The notes: a model not told the origin generated them from the sequence alone. A stretch of 64,000 nt of DNA from Podocnemis expansa (GCA_007922195.1 ML681990.1:41679411-41743410), one strand, 5' to 3'; positions 11,241-22,920 are shown, counted from the stretch's first letter. Numbers and translations are program-made.

Positions 11241-11267
11241 ATGTCTGCGCGCTGCTGCGCGGGCCAG
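11241..11267 (+). CDS. SERINC5: SERINC5 coding exon 1 (first 9 codons)
   Basis: This exon encodes MSARCCAGQ and ends exactly at a GTGAGC splice donor (11268) in phase 0. The peptide closely resembles the known start of vertebrate SERINC5 and differs from the SERINC1 and SERINC3 starts. It joins in frame to the exon at 47654. SERINC5 is a multipass plasma-membrane protein of the serine-incorporator family. It was first linked to serine incorporation into phosphatidylserine and sphingolipids, and is known as a host factor that lowers the infectivity of enveloped retroviruses. The ATG sits in a CpG island, 129 bp downstream of the start of a TATA box, with G at -3. An in-frame reading through the donor is possible but is not coding. 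Confidence is high because of the exact join with exon 2. Confidence 0.93.
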
Positions 11268-11639
11268 GTGAGCGCAGGGCGGCTGCTTCCCCGCCTCGCC
11301 CCCCGGGCGGGCCGGTTCCCCGCTCCCCGAGGAAACCGGAGCCGAGCTTCGCCCGGACCCCGCCCCGGGCCGCCCGAGCCAGCGGCTGGGCTGGCGCGCG
11401 GGGAGGCGCTGGGCACGAGACCGGGCGGGGGCAGCCCTTTCCCCGCGCCTGCCGACCGCTGAGGGGGGCCGGCGGGAAGGGCCTGGCTGGGCCGGGGAAA
11501 CTTGGCTCCCACTTCCCCGAGGGGTAGCCCTGTCAGTGTGTACAGACACCGCGCCTGCCGCGCCTTAGAGAGATACAGGGCATAAGCTTTTGTGGGCTCC
11601 AGCCTGCGTTGTCAGAGGCATGAAGTGGAAACTATAGCT

Positions 11640-12135
11640 GAGAGGAAAAAACAAAAAAAGCAAGGAGTCTTGTGGCACTTAAAGACTAACAGATTGATTT
11701 ATGGTATGAGCTTTTGCAGGAGACTGTCCCTCCTCAGATGCTTTGAAGAGGGGGACTTGCAGAGAAAGAAATGCAGGGGAGTGTAAGACCTGGATCAGGT
11801 CATACTGCAACAGCAAATCAGCATTTGTAAGGATTCAGATTTTAGGAAACAGCCTACAAAGGGAGGGTGAAGTCAAATTACCTGTTGTAATGTGAAAAGA
11901 AGCCATAGTCATGATTCACACAATTTAATTTGCATATTAATTCGATTTGGGCTGTTTCTTTTTCAAGTCTTGATGTTCTGTTGATTTTCTTGATGACCAC
12001 CGTTAACACGTCATCAGTGGAGTGATTAGAAAGATGGAAGTGCTCAGCAACTTTTTTTTTGTGTGTGTTATGATTTCTGATATCAGTTTTATGAGTATAC
12101 AGCTGAAAGGTAGCTGCATGGGTGTAGGTCCCCAA
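11640..12135 (-). pseudogene. Penelope-like element with GIY-YIG endonuclease C-terminal fragment
   Basis: The minus strand from 12135 encodes an 85-codon frame with TDIRNHN, VAEHFHLSNHS, TSRLEKETAQIELI and DYGFFSHYNR. These match the C-terminal half of the GIY-YIG domain in the copy at 51186-51476. The conserved HF and NH segments are present, but the catalytic GIY-YIG and R-H parts are absent. The tail follows at 11640-11880. A short stretch at 11575-11639 (AAGCTTTTGTGGGCT) looks like a tail of a different Penelope subfamily. It lies about 0.4 kb inside intron 1, antisense to SERINC5. Confidence 0.82.
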
Positions 12136-12284
12136 GGAAACGCCTGAGGGAGCTTGTGGAGTGCAGCATGCCCATCTCTTCTGGGGATGGCCTCACCGCA
12201 GATGCCCTGTTACACTGGTGCAAGCTTCCCTGGGGGCTCACTGCTTAACTCGGGTAAGGGTGGGGTGTTACAGGAGGGCATGGG

Positions 12285-12570
12285 TAGGGTTACCCAATGC
12301 AAGGCAAAAGAAGGACATGTCCTTTTTACCTTCATGTTCTCCATTTGGGAGGCATTTTAAAAGTGTATGATTTTGTCTGGCTTTTTACTTACAGGGGTTA
12401 AAATACGCTGGAATGTCCCTAAACATCCTATTTTTAGGGGGAAGCATTCTAGGACCCCCTAAAAACAAGACTATTACATTAATACCACATTTTTCTCCAC
12501 GTGTCCGCCAATGTACTCCTTTTCATACTTCTCTGTTCTCCTTTCCATGCTTCAGTATCTGGTAACCCTA
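12285..12570. mobile_element. hAT-like MITE (TAGGGTTACC family)
   Basis: Perfect inverted ends TAGGGTTACC and GGTAACCCTA. Flanks GGCATGGG and TGCCTGGG match at 6 of 8 bases. Closely related to 46570-46838 and to the ends of 52527-53460. Confidence 0.78.
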
Positions 12571-12706
12571 TGCCTGGGTGACCAAGGTGAAGGGGGAGAC
12601 CAGTCCATTACGTGGGTGTTAATCCAGAGTAATTCCTGTTTCACGTTAAGCCCCTATGGTGGAAACCAGAATCTGGCCCAAAGAAAGTGAGGTGGGCCAG
12701 CTAGGA

Positions 12707-12884
12707 TAGTGGTTTTCAAACTTTTTTCCTCAGGAGCCAGTTGAAAAAAATAATTTTTGCTCACGACCCAATAATTTATATCGTGAGCAATGCATTCTTA
12801 TCTTTTGACAGCGGCAGCCGTGATCCAGTACCTGAGGGTCGGTGATCCAGTACTGGGTCCTGGCCCTATGGTTGAAAGCCACTG
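12707..12884. mobile_element. hAT-like MITE (CAGTGGTTTTCAAAC family)
   Basis: Begins TAGTGGTTTTCAAAC and ends GTTGAAAGCCACTG. Flanks AGCTAGGA and AGCTAGGC match at 7 of 8 bases. Related to 712-906; both hold the words TACTGGGTC and GATCC. Confidence 0.8.
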
Positions 12885-12953
12885 AGCTAGGCCGTTGTCT
12901 TCATGGCCCAACAGATGTTTTTACAGTAAGGTAACTAAGGCACTGTAGGCAAG

Positions 12954-13090
12954 TTCCAAAAGGGTAGCCTTGCCCATGGTTCAGCAAAATAAGCAAGGAG
13001 TCCCATGGCACTTTTAAAGATTAACACAATTTGCTCGTGCAAAAAATAAATTAGTCTTTAGAAGTGCCAGAGGACTCCTTGTTTGTTTTA
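12954..13090. repeat. Penelope-like tail, inverted-arm form
   Basis: A minus-strand tail (CCAAAAGGGTAGCC, GCAAGGAGTCCCATGGCAC) abuts a plus-strand tail (AAATTAGTCTTTAGAAGTGC, GGACTCCTTGTTTG). Both 3' ends face outward. Confidence 0.78.
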
Positions 13091-13146
13091 AGGCCCTAGT
13101 TACTTTCCTAGTGTGAGGGAGATAAAGGACAAGAGTATCTTACATA

Positions 13147-13735
13147 AGCGGTTCTCAAACTTTTATAATGGCACGCCCCCCCTTCATTAAAAAAAGGGCC
13201 CACATGCTTAATTTGGGAGCAGGAGGGCAAGGAGTAGCAGCAGCTTCTGAGCCTGCTGTGACTGCTGGACAAAATGATGCTGGCACCAGGGAAATTGCAC
13301 CTCGTCATCTGGATTATCCTTTGGTAGCAGTGTGGACACAGCCACTGCCTCTAGGATCCTGCAGTGGTGCAGTAGCATGCCCAGCAGCCATGGTGGGCTG
13401 CTGCCAGGAACAGAGCTCCAGCTGGAAAGGAATCAGCTGTGCAAAGTGTGGCACTGGACTGGCTTTTCCATCTGCAGTGTCCGGCTTGCTGTCTGCAGCA
13501 GCCTCTCCCTCCCTCTGCTGCACTCCTAAAGGTCCCACACCCCGAACACCTGCTTTGGGCTTCCCATGTGGTGCCTAACCCTGCTTTCAACCTGCTGCCT
13601 CTCACCCAGCAGGGGGCGATGGCGCCATCATCATCAAGTTTCGGGGGCATTGTCCCAACCCCCGAAACTTCATGGCGCCCCCACAGTCCATCTCATGCCT
13701 CCTTAAAGTGGCCCATCCCAGTCTGAGAACTGCTG
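13147..13735. mobile_element. hAT-like element (AGCGGTTCTCAAAC ends)
   Basis: Left end AAGCGGTTCTCAAAC and right end CTGAGAACTGCTG are inverted. The flanking 8-mers agree at only 5 of 8 bases, so it is old. The interior is GC-rich with no transposase; overlapping open frames are not supported. Confidence 0.65.
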
Positions 13736-14024
13736 ATCTACACTGTAAACTTAGCTCTGTTTAGTGTGAAAAATCCCTGAGGGACATGGGTTATGCTACG
13801 TAGCCCCCTGCATAAACAGCACTGTGTTGATGGAAGGATTTCCACTGACATAGCTAGCACCTCTCAAGGAGTTGGATTAAAAGTGCCCATGGGACAAGTG
13901 GCTGAGATAGTGTCTTTGCTGAAGTACTACTGGGACAAAGTTGTCTGAATGTGGACCTGCCCAAGGGCACCTGCATTTTTAACTGCCAGGTCAACATTAT
14001 GCTCTGCTTGTGGTGCCTTGTCTC

Positions 14025-14203
14025 TGCTAAAAACAAACAAGGGGTCTGGTGGCACTTTTAAAGACTAACATTTATTTATTGCATGAGCTGTCTCCCACCC
14101 AAAGCACATGCAATAAATACATTTGTTAGTCTTTAAAAGTGCCACCAGGCTCCTTGTTTATTTTTGCTGAACTAGACTAACATGGCTGCCTCTTTGGAAT
14201 TAG
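14025..14203. repeat. Penelope-like tail, inverted-arm form
   Basis: Left arm AACAAACAAGGGGTCTGGTG to TTATTGCATGAGC; right arm CATGCAATAAATACATTTGT to CTGCCTCTTTGGAA. The arms are inverted copies of the same tail with 3' ends outward. Confidence 0.82.
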
Positions 14204-15766
14204 TTTCCACTAGGATTTAGCTGTGAAGTAGTGGATAAATGAGAATTAATTGCATCTGAAAACAAGGAGGGCATTTTCAGCTGGACTCAGAAATAAATAA
14301 GGAGTCAATGTGGTCATTTGAGGATGCGAGCAAACGTATTTGTTCAAATGACAACAGAAGTGAGTCTTCTTAAAAAACCAACAAAAAAAAACCAACAAAA
14401 ACTATTTCACTTATGTTCTCTCTCTGTCAGACACTAGCAATCTGCACATACAGGAATAGGGGAAGCAAGGTCTCCTCTTAGAGGAGGAAGTGGCAACAAA
14501 ATAGTCATTTACACTTGTTTGTTGAATATAGGGCAGCCAGCATAGTGGAATGTGAATAGTGACTTTTTGAAACCCAGAGTGGTACCCATTTGCTGTTCTC
14601 TAAAGTCAGACTGAGTGCTCAGACCACTGCTTTCTGGATGGGTATTCTGGATCTTTGGGGGAAGCCGGCTTGCTGCAGCAGCCCCAAGCAAGGTGGCAGT
14701 TCAAGTATAGTTGAATTACAAATGTGTACCACCTGATGGTGTTAATCTGGTTGCTAAGAAACTTCACATTTTAAGAAGTGCTGAAAAAAAACAAAATACT
14801 AATACTTAGGTAAAACAGACACATAAATGGGCAGCCCCTCAAGTTTCTAATTGCAGCTATGCCAGGCGGAGGAGTTTGTCAACTTCCCCCTTTCTTGTCC
14901 CAATACAGTAAGCTCTGTATTCAAAGAATGAAATGAGAGAGCCGTGGAAAGTTTTTCTCCTCGCTGGAGGCATACAGAGAAATCCCCCATGAAAAGTAAC
15001 CCCAGGGAAAATGCTTTCAGTCTGAGCAGTTCTGTGGTTTTGCTGTTTTAAGCTACAAACTATAAGATATGAGGAAACAAACTGATTCTTCAGGGAGATG
15101 TCTTGTGGTGTGTTAAATAATTTTTAAAGCAACATCTAGTACCTCTTTTGACCTTTTAGAAAATGATACACAGAACATATGGTGTGGTGGCTTTTGCCTT
15201 TAACTCAAGCTGGTTTTAAATTGGATTTCTTCACTTTTCTCAGTGCAACTGGAGAATCTTGCAGCTATGACTTGTCGGTTGTCAATGTTCTTAACTTTTG
15301 CTCTCCTGAAGCTTCTGCTCTTCAGTATTCATTTCTCCTGTTGGCTTGTCAAGCTTGTCCTATCTTTTTCAGAGTTAAAACTCCTTATTAGCATAATTGT
15401 AAAATATGTAAAATTTTAGTAGAGGTGTCTCTGTTTATGCAGTACTGTGTAAAACTGTATCCATATACAGGCTTCTTAATAATAGGCTTTTTTCCAGTGG
15501 TTCCAGATTGCTTGTGTCTTTGGCTAAATTTCAGCTGCGTAATTGCAGTCTGCCTTTCTAACATTGCAATGTAATTTCAAGCAGAAATAATAGCATTACC
15601 TTCTCTGTCTAGTGAGTGCAAAATTTATTCTGATGGAACGTTATGGCTTAGAACTTAAACACGAGAAGCTATAGCTTGGCATAAAGGGGTGTAAATTCAG
15701 AAATGGAAAAGTTGGACTGACCAGCAGGAAAAGCTTCTTGACAGATCTATAGCGTATGGTGTAATC
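14204..15766. other. Intron 1 stretch, nothing recognised
   Basis: AT-rich, no coding or RNA feature seen. Confidence 0.45.
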
Positions 15767-15774
15767 TCCCAAGG

Positions 15775-17778
15775 CAGGGCTGTCCCTAGGATAGGGTGAG
15801 AGGGGTGATCACCCAGGGCCCCGCGCTGCCCCCCCCCCCGCCAAACGACTGGCTGTTTTCTGTCCAGGGGACTGGGTGAACTGAAAAGTGGTAGCTGGCT
15901 TCAGTGCTCCTGGTCCTCTTCCCCGCCATGTGTGCTGCCTTTGGCTCCGTGCTGGGGGCAGTGTGCGTGACAGCTTAGGCGACTGCAAGCGCCAAACCTG
16001 GCTGCTGCTTGTCACCAGCTTGCTGGGTTCTCTGGATAGGGAAGAGCCAGCACAGGATTGAAGGGGCCTGCCCCTCCCCTGAGCCAGCTGGCCTTGCCCC
16101 CCCAGTGTGGGGGGTGAGTGGGACCCCCGCAGAGGGCAATTCACCTGGGGCCCGTGTTACCAACTTTGCCCATCAACTCGAGGTCTGCTCATTTATTAGG
16201 GTTACTTCCTCTGGTGTGTGTTTGTGTGTGTGTGGGGGGGGGGGTTTGCAATTCTATTAGTGTATTGTTTGTGTCACTTGTGTCTGTGTGGAGCTTACAT
16301 CTCCCTTCTGCAAATCCCTCCCAGTGGAACCACACTTGCAGGATCTAAATTTCCCGACTAGGTTCCTAAGTGCGACTGAGTGGACCGGGTCTATCAGCAC
16401 TCTCAGCTGACCCCATATGTGTCCCTGAACTCAGCAGGCTGGGTTACACAGCACTGGTCTGCTGCTACCCTTATGTGCCCCTGTACCGCACCGGACTAGA
16501 CTGGAGTATGCATCTGAGCAGGCTGGGTCAAAGCAGCACTTTCAGCTGTCACCCTGATATGCCACAAGTTCAGCATGCAGGTAACCCCTTAATGATCAAA
16601 CCTTAGAAGGAACTGGGCATCACAGGGATTTTTGACTAGGTAAAAGGAGCATTGCTGCAGACCAATACTGAGGAAGTCTGGCAACCAGCTTGATTAGGAA
16701 AGTTACTTTATTGCCAGGTACATAAAACTTATGAATAATTATAAATGGAAAGAAAAATGTCCAAACAGTTACAATATTGATAACCATACAAAAGAAGAAA
16801 ATGATCACAGTTACAGTATTACCCAGTTTCAATTATAGTATTGGGGAAAGCTAGCCCAAGTGGATTACAAAAGATCACTTTTAGAGTTATATTTGGACTA
16901 GGGAAAAACAGAGAGAAGCAAGGGGGAGAATGTCTCACCACTCAGTGCAGCTCAAAGGTACCCGTGAACCAGGCTGTTCAGCTTAGGGTCTGGAGTGCTG
17001 GAGACGGGCAGAACCACCACCACAATCAGCAAGGAGAGAGAGAAGTCTAAGTGGACCTGAGGCAGCTTGTAGGTCCAGGCAACAGGTCAGGCATCAGAAC
17101 AGACTCAGAACAGATTCTGTCCCACTAACTCTGGTAGGGGTTTTTGTAGGGAAGAAACAATGGTTCAAGGCAGAACACTAGGTGGTTTTGTGGTAAATAA
17201 GGGAGTATACCAGAGGTGTTTTGTTTAGGTGGACAATAGGAGCTGATCATTCCTGGTGATGGGTGGCATTCCTCTGGGAGAGCTTACAATGCAGTCAGGC
17301 AGATTCAGTATGTTGGGTATCAGTTGAAGATCTATTGACTAGAATTGGTCTGAACTGCTGGGCTGGGTGTGTGCAGGCATGAGTTCATTTGTCTCAGGAG
17401 CAGGGATCTCCCATCATGCAGTGCTTCTCTGCTTTGCCAGTCCCAGAGTTCAGTACGACTCCTGCCTTGGAGCTTGGTTCTCCATTCGGTATGCTAATTC
17501 TGGTTCCATCCTTGATGCAAATGAAGTTTTCTGCTGTCCATTCAGTGTGCTAATGGTTCACAGCTTCCATGTAGATGAGGCTAGAGGAGTTGGCCTAATT
17601 CCAGCACCCTTGTTCAAAGGGGTTTTAGGTGTGTCGCCCACTGCCTTTCATTGTTTCTGGTTCAGCAGAGGCTGAAGGTGATGGGGGGAAGGGGGAGAGT
17701 CTCAGTGGCTGGTTATTATGCTCTGATTCTCCAAGAACACAGAGCTACTAACACCCGCATCTCCCTGGGATGGCCCTG
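15775..17778. mobile_element. hAT-like element interrupted by an LTR, 8-bp TSD TCCCAAGG
   Basis: TCCCAAGG at 15767-15774 and 17779-17786 flanks a unit starting CAGGGCTGTCCC and ending GGGATGGCCCTG. The LTR at 16155-17753 lies inside, only 25 bp from the right end. Without it the element would be about 400 bp. The interior is GC-rich and noncoding. Confidence 0.85.
16155..17753 (-). mobile_element. Solo LTR of an endogenous-retrovirus-type element, 4-bp TSD CCCG
   Basis: CCCG at 16151-16154 and 17754-17757 flanks a 1.6-kb unit that starts TGTTACC and ends TAACA on the plus strand. A minus-strand AATAAA at 16707-16712 indicates minus orientation, with U3 on the right. It is homologous to 36519-37805 (shared text such as CGGGTCTATCAGCACTCTCA). 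A partial internal duplication near 16380-16560 (AGCAGGCTGGGT twice) helps explain its greater length. No internal viral genes are present. Confidence 0.78.
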
Positions 17779-18255
17779 TCCCAAGGGAAATAATAGAAGC
17801 TGGATCGCTTCACACACTTAAAACAAGACTGAATAGTGAGTATAAAATAAATACTAAATTAGTAGGGAGATAGGTATACATGATGTAAATTTGGTTTTTT
17901 AAAATTCTAGAATTTATGAAGCATTCTAAAAATAAACAGACCCGTAATGGTGTATGTCTCCCATTTTGTTTGATAGGGATCTAACGCTTATCTAGGTTAA
18001 GGACTGACCAGTGCAAAGTTGGGGTTGCACCAGTTGCAACTTAACCCCCACTTGCAACTGACGTAAGCTGCACAGGTTCATTGTATTTACTGTACTATGG
18101 GGTATTGTACTAGTGTAGCATACCTGTGCAAAAATCTTGTAACATATGCAAGCCTCAACAAATGAAATGCATGTCTTATAAAGACACAACAGAATTGTTG
18201 GGAAGGGGTCAGATGGACTCCTAGAATCCTGAAAGTAAGCTTTTATTTTGCTTAG

Positions 18256-18442
18256 TTCAAAGGGGCAGCCATGTCAGTCTAGTTTAGTAAAATGATCAAG
18301 GAGTCATGTGGCACTTTTTATTTCTTCCTGTTCTGTACATTTCCCCATCTTCCAAACATCTGATTAAGGGGGGATTTTCTCCCACGCAAATTCATGCAGT
18401 AAATAATTCTTTAAGTGCCACAGGACTCCTTGTTTGTCTTTC
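18256..18442. repeat. Penelope-like tail, inverted-arm form
   Basis: Starts TTCAAAGGGGCAGCCATGTC on the minus-strand side and ends TGCCACAGGACTCCTTGTTT on the plus side. The middle holds CCCCATCTTCCAAACATCTG and GGGATTTTCTCCCACG. Confidence 0.8.
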
Positions 18443-20365
18443 ATTATGGGATAGCATTGAAGATAGGAAATTCTTAGTCCAGCAATGTTTAAGTACCTTA
18501 AATACTGATTGGCAAGTATGTGACTGCATTGAACTCCTTAGTCCTTATTTCTCTCCTGTCTTTTATAGCACCTGTCTTCTCAAGGCGCCTGTGTATTACT
18601 TACCTACGGTTAGCTCCCGTTCCCAGGTGTTCCTTGATAGGAGCAGGGTTTAAACCAGTGTAGAATCTCTCATTTTGTACAACATGCCAAATCCCCTATT
18701 CCAGTGCATACAATAGGGCCCATATTACTTCAGTCAGCTCTGTATAGTTTGCAACAGAAAAACTGATGCGGTGTAGTGACTGGGAGTTGATCTTGTCAAC
18801 TAATATGACAACTGTGAATGCCTGTAGGGGTGGAGAAGGTTAAAGGTGGTGAATAAATTGGATTTCTCTAAGCTGCTGCTCTCATTAACTTCTTAAAATA
18901 CATTTGTTGTCATACTGCAAAAGTTTACAGACATTGAAATCTTTGTTTCAAAGGGTGGAGATGTTAAAATACACCATTCTAGTGAGCATTGAGGACTGGC
19001 TTTACAGCAGTGGTCATGGTGGGAGTGCCACAGTAGAGCAGCTCACAGTATCCTATTCACTGTCATCTCACCATGTGCAGAGTAGGGTGAGACAACATGG
19101 TGGCTAAAACTGGTGCCTGTTGACATCCTGTCTGCACAGGGTGTCCACTACTGCAGTGCTAGTGGTTGGAAAGGAAGCAATAGTTGAGACATTTATGGTG
19201 CCTGACTGGTTTGGCAGACTAAATGTCAGTTTTTTTAAAGCCACTGTTGGTATTGCTAATGGTAACTTGATCAGACTTACTAGGCTAGAATGGTAATTTA
19301 ATACTTTTTGTGTTCATTGTAACTTTTCTGAATTGAGAGAAATTATCCTGTTAATAGACAATAGATTGGATGATCTATTGGGGTGGAAAAGGTATATCTC
19401 CCAAGCATGTGTACGTACCTTAAAAGCTTGCTGCTTTAGTGGCTTTCTGAAGTGGTTAACCATCTGTTAAAGGCTGCAGAAAATTTGGATTAGAAAGAGC
19501 CTCTCTATTGACCACCAGCATCATAGCTTATTGTGCCAAAACCTTAACTACAACCTGATGTTATCACCAATATTGGGTCCTCAAAGTACAAGATATTACC
19601 TGAAGGTACCACATCAGTGTTCAAGTGTTTGTGTAGGCTGTCAACATTCATGTTTGGGGTTATTCCTCAACTTCCACACGGTTTTACTACTACCAGTCTT
19701 TGCCACTGCTGATCTCACTTGACTTATAGCTCACTGGGTTCTTTTTTTTTAAAGGTCAGTGCCTATGGTGAGTTGTTCTGAAAGAGCCAAGTTTTCCAGA
19801 ATCATCTGCATTTCTTCCCATTTTGTTACTCTGTAGGCTTCCATTATGGTAGTTTGGGGGTAAGGAATTTTCAGGGGAAAAGGTGTTACTGGACTTCCAT
19901 ATCCTGGATAATGGAATGTGTCCATGTGGCAGGTGGCTTGGAGCATGCATTTATTTTTGTGTCTCTTCTTCGGAAGGCATCCCCACCTCACTAATGCGGG
20001 GATGGACGAAATTGGCTCACCACTAGGCATCAACAGTTTTACTTTTGGTTGCTCCTTCATTACATTTCTGCAGTGGAACTAGGCAATAGGCTACTAAAAC
20101 TGGTTGCTATGTTGACCAGAAACATGATTTATCAAGGCCTATACTAATGATGCTGTAATCCCCATGAGGCTTCATTTCAACAGCGTGGGAGTTAGTGGCA
20201 AAGTCTCTGTGATAATCTTACAGGACTGATTGCATTCAATATTAATGTGTGCATGGCTTAAGATAGAAGACAATACTCCACAACCAGATAACATAAGGCA
20301 AGGTTGTTTGCTTGCACTGTTTTTGGGATCATCTCCTAACTGATGCTGACCAATGTCTAGTGTAG
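18443..20365. other. Intron 1 stretch, nothing recognised
   Basis: No gene or bounded repeat was identified. The 103-codon minus frame at 19749-20060 has no recognisable domain. Confidence 0.4.
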
Positions 20366-21480
20366 ACAGTTCAAGTAGTGCCCATATGGGTGCTCCACCT
20401 GAGGTGTGCATGAGCCCGTGTGCTTTTGGTCAGAGATTTTCAGTATCAGGGTATTTCTGATCCAGTTCAGACATCTTTGTGCCCTTGTTCATACTGAGGA
20501 TGCATAGAGATGTGTGAGTGAACTGTTCTCTATTTCTTTTTCAACCCCCAGACAGTCTGAGATGGTGCTTTTAACATGTCCACTCCTGTCTTTCCTGGAG
20601 CCTGCCTTTACTTTAGTTTAATCTAGTTGATTTAGTTTAATCTTGTTAGTTGTCATTATTGTTGGATTTTTCTCTTTTTAACCTCTGGGTTTTTTTTCTG
20701 TTGAATAATTTGCCCCTCCTTCTTCCCCATGTTTTCTTTGAGTAGCCTTCCATAGGTGCTGTCATTGCTTGTTATACAGGGTTCTCGAATGTTCCATGTT
20801 CTGCCTACTCTCTGTTAGTCCATCCTGGACAGCAAAAGTCATTCTTGGTGCCTTGGTTGGTTAGGGTACACCCAAACACCATACAAGGGTAAGAGCTGTA
20901 CTTTTAAGAGCAAATCAGGAAAACACAGAAATTAAATTTGTGCTTCTCATGATAGAGGAAACCCTGAGATCAGCTTCAGACATGGGCTCAGAAGATCCAC
21001 CATATCTTGGTCTTCAGCTGCATATAATGCTCCATTGCCATCTATGTTCCAGTTGCCGAGATCATTGTGAGATAAAGCTGACTTGCTTGAGATTTCTTTA
21101 GAGGAGGCCCATGAATCACAGCATAAGATGTTCAGTTCCCTGCATGAATTCCATAAGCACTCAGTGAAACTCTTGAAACCATCTAAAACTAATTTGATAC
21201 ATCCGTGCCTTGGCATCACCAATATATAAGTGGGCAGACCACACATTCTCCCATCCACCACCAAATTCTTTTGTTGTGGAGGTGGCCAGCAAAGATACCA
21301 AACAGTATTATGAAAAGTCTGTGATAAAGACAAAAAACCAATTTTGAACTATTTGGTTGCAAGAGTTAATCTTCAGTGCCCCTGCAGTTCAGGACCATAA
21401 ATTACCAAGCTCTTTGGCCAAATGCTACACCACCAGTTATAGTAAATTCAATACCATTATCTCTCTAAAGGGCACAGAGA
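20366..21480 (+). pseudogene. DIRS-type retrotransposon 5' end and ORF1 remnant
   Basis: The text CCATATGGGTGCTCCACCT at 20381 resembles the terminal repeat of reptile DIRS elements. Downstream, scattered frames read WCLG then KGKSCTFKSKSGKHR, then LLMIEETLRSASDMGS. This cysteine- and lysine-rich pattern is like ORF1 (Gag-like) of those elements. Many stops and indels break it. The matching 3' part is at 25920-27710. The identification is by recall of the family pattern. Confidence 0.5.
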
Positions 21481-21986
21481 ACAGTTCAGAGCAATCATAG
21501 GTAACGGTCAGCTCTTAGCAAGACCCTTGTGTGATTGACTGGATTAAGGGGACTGTTTATAACACTGTTTAACATCAGTATTTCAAAATTGCAATCATTC
21601 TTATGAGAAATGTCAAGTATGATGATATGCTTTGTGTATGTCATATCTGTGCTGACAGTTATGGATATGTTTGATTATCTATATTTCAAGTTGTGCTGTG
21701 TTTCTAAGAGACAGTATGGCTGCAGCAAGAGTCGTCTTAATGGCCCATTCAGAAAACTTACTGGTACAATAAGTTAAGGGGGAAAAGCCAGGGCTATGCC
21801 TGATGAATCATCAGGACTTTGTCACGTGACCCTGGACTCCATCTTATTCCTGTAAATGACCACAAGCACCATGGCGAAGGCCAAGGGTTGTAAAAGGCAG
21901 CTACACTGTATCCCTTTTTGAAAATCTTGTCTGTTGTTAGTGTTCAGTGGTCAGTCTTCAGCCATCGTCTGTCTCTGGATCTATTC
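21481..21986. other. Intron 1 stretch, no gene
   Basis: The text has LTR-like character (TGATGAATCATCAGGACTTT) but no ends were found. No coding sequence. Confidence 0.35.
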
Positions 21987-21994
21987 ATCTATAG

Positions 21995-22433
21995 CAGGTG
22001 TAGCCAAACTGTGGCTCAGGAGCCACATGAGGCTCTTGAATGAAAAATTATAGCTCCTGGAAGAAAGTCAGCAAATCAGTTTAGGAAAGCAGCCCCAGCC
22101 TAGGAGTTCAGGAGGGGATCGGAATGATGGGGAGAAGTGCAGCATGGTTAGGATTTTAAAAAACTCTCCACTAGCCTGCCGTCTTCTATGTTGAACAGCA
22201 GTTTTTACTGTATAGGCCTAGTTTTCATTGGTAACCTTAAGTAATTCTTAGAATCTGACATTAGTAGGATCAATATTTGTCCTCTTTTTACGATAAAATT
22301 AAAGTGCAATGAATTTTAAACTTAGTAATTTTGGAGTAGGTAAAAGTATATGGCTATATGCTTCAGTGCCACTTGCGAAGGTTTAATAATCAACTTGTGT
22401 GGCTCTTGAGTTCCATCAGTTTGGCTACCCCTG
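21995..22433. mobile_element. hAT-like MITE, 8-bp TSD ATCTATAG
   Basis: ATCTATAG at 21987-21994 and 22434-22441. Ends CAGGTGTAGCCAAAC and GTTTGGCTACCCCTG are inverted. The shorter copy at 54258-54445 shares both ends and internal GTGGCTCTTGA repeats. Noncoding. Confidence 0.9.
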
Positions 22434-22441
22434 ATCTATAG

Positions 22442-22616
22442 CTTTTGTGGGAGAAAATCCTACACTGTCAGTTGCTTTGAAGATCTTAAAGTGAGACTGT
22501 CTCCTATGAAAGCTCTTGCAATAAATAAATTTGTTAGTCTTTAAGTGCCACAGGACTCCTTGTTTGTTTTTGCTGGACTTGACTAACATGGCTGCCCCCC
22601 TTTGGAACTTGGCATC
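22442..22616. repeat. Penelope-like insertion beside the hAT TSD
   Basis: GCTTTTGTGGGAGAAAATCC begins the left arm; GTTAGTCTTTAAGTGCCACA, GGACTCCTTG and CTTTGGAACTTGGCATC form the right tail. ATCTATAGC precedes it and recurs just after it (22617-22625), suggesting its own TSD shared with the adjacent hAT site. Confidence 0.78.
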
Positions 22617-22762
22617 ATCTATAGCCTGAAGCTGTGAAACAAAGGACTGAGATCTATCCAGGTAGTAGACTTACACCAGAGGGATTATGCAACTCTGCAA
22701 ATTCTACAGTTCTATTGGAAACCTGATATACATGAACTTAAAAATAATTTGAATGTATCTGA

Positions 22763-22912
22763 CAGGGCTGGTGCAATGCGGTAAGCAAGGTAAGCATTGC
22801 AGGGGGGCGCCAATATGGGGACTGTGCCATTGTGCTGCGTTGTGATGTCACTCGTCTGCCCGGGCATCTGCTGTGCTGCAAGGGGGTGCTAGAGACCCTA
22901 GCGTCATTCCTG
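22763..22912. mobile_element. hAT-like MITE, TSD GTATCTGA/GTATCTAA
   Basis: The two flanking 8-mers agree at 7 of 8 bases. Ends CAGGGCTGGTGC and GCGTCATTCCTG are partly inverted. 150 bp, noncoding. Confidence 0.72.
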
Positions 22913-22920
22913 GTATCTAA

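Larger units (their letters stand above)
10830..11535 (+). promoter_or_regulatory. SERINC5: CpG island of the SERINC5 promoter
   Basis: This block is strongly GC-rich and full of CpG, unlike the AT-rich DNA on both sides. It covers the core promoter, the 5' UTR, exon 1 and the start of intron 1. GGGCGG/CCGCCC-like Sp1-type motifs are frequent. Long open frames on both strands here are a GC artefact. Penelope copies bound it at 10704 and 11640. Confidence 0.88.

Noticed and set aside
10704..11549. 281-codon minus-strand frame across the SERINC5 promoter
   Set aside because: It is antisense to the CpG island, low-complexity Arg/Pro/Ala-rich, and competes with the well-supported exon 1.
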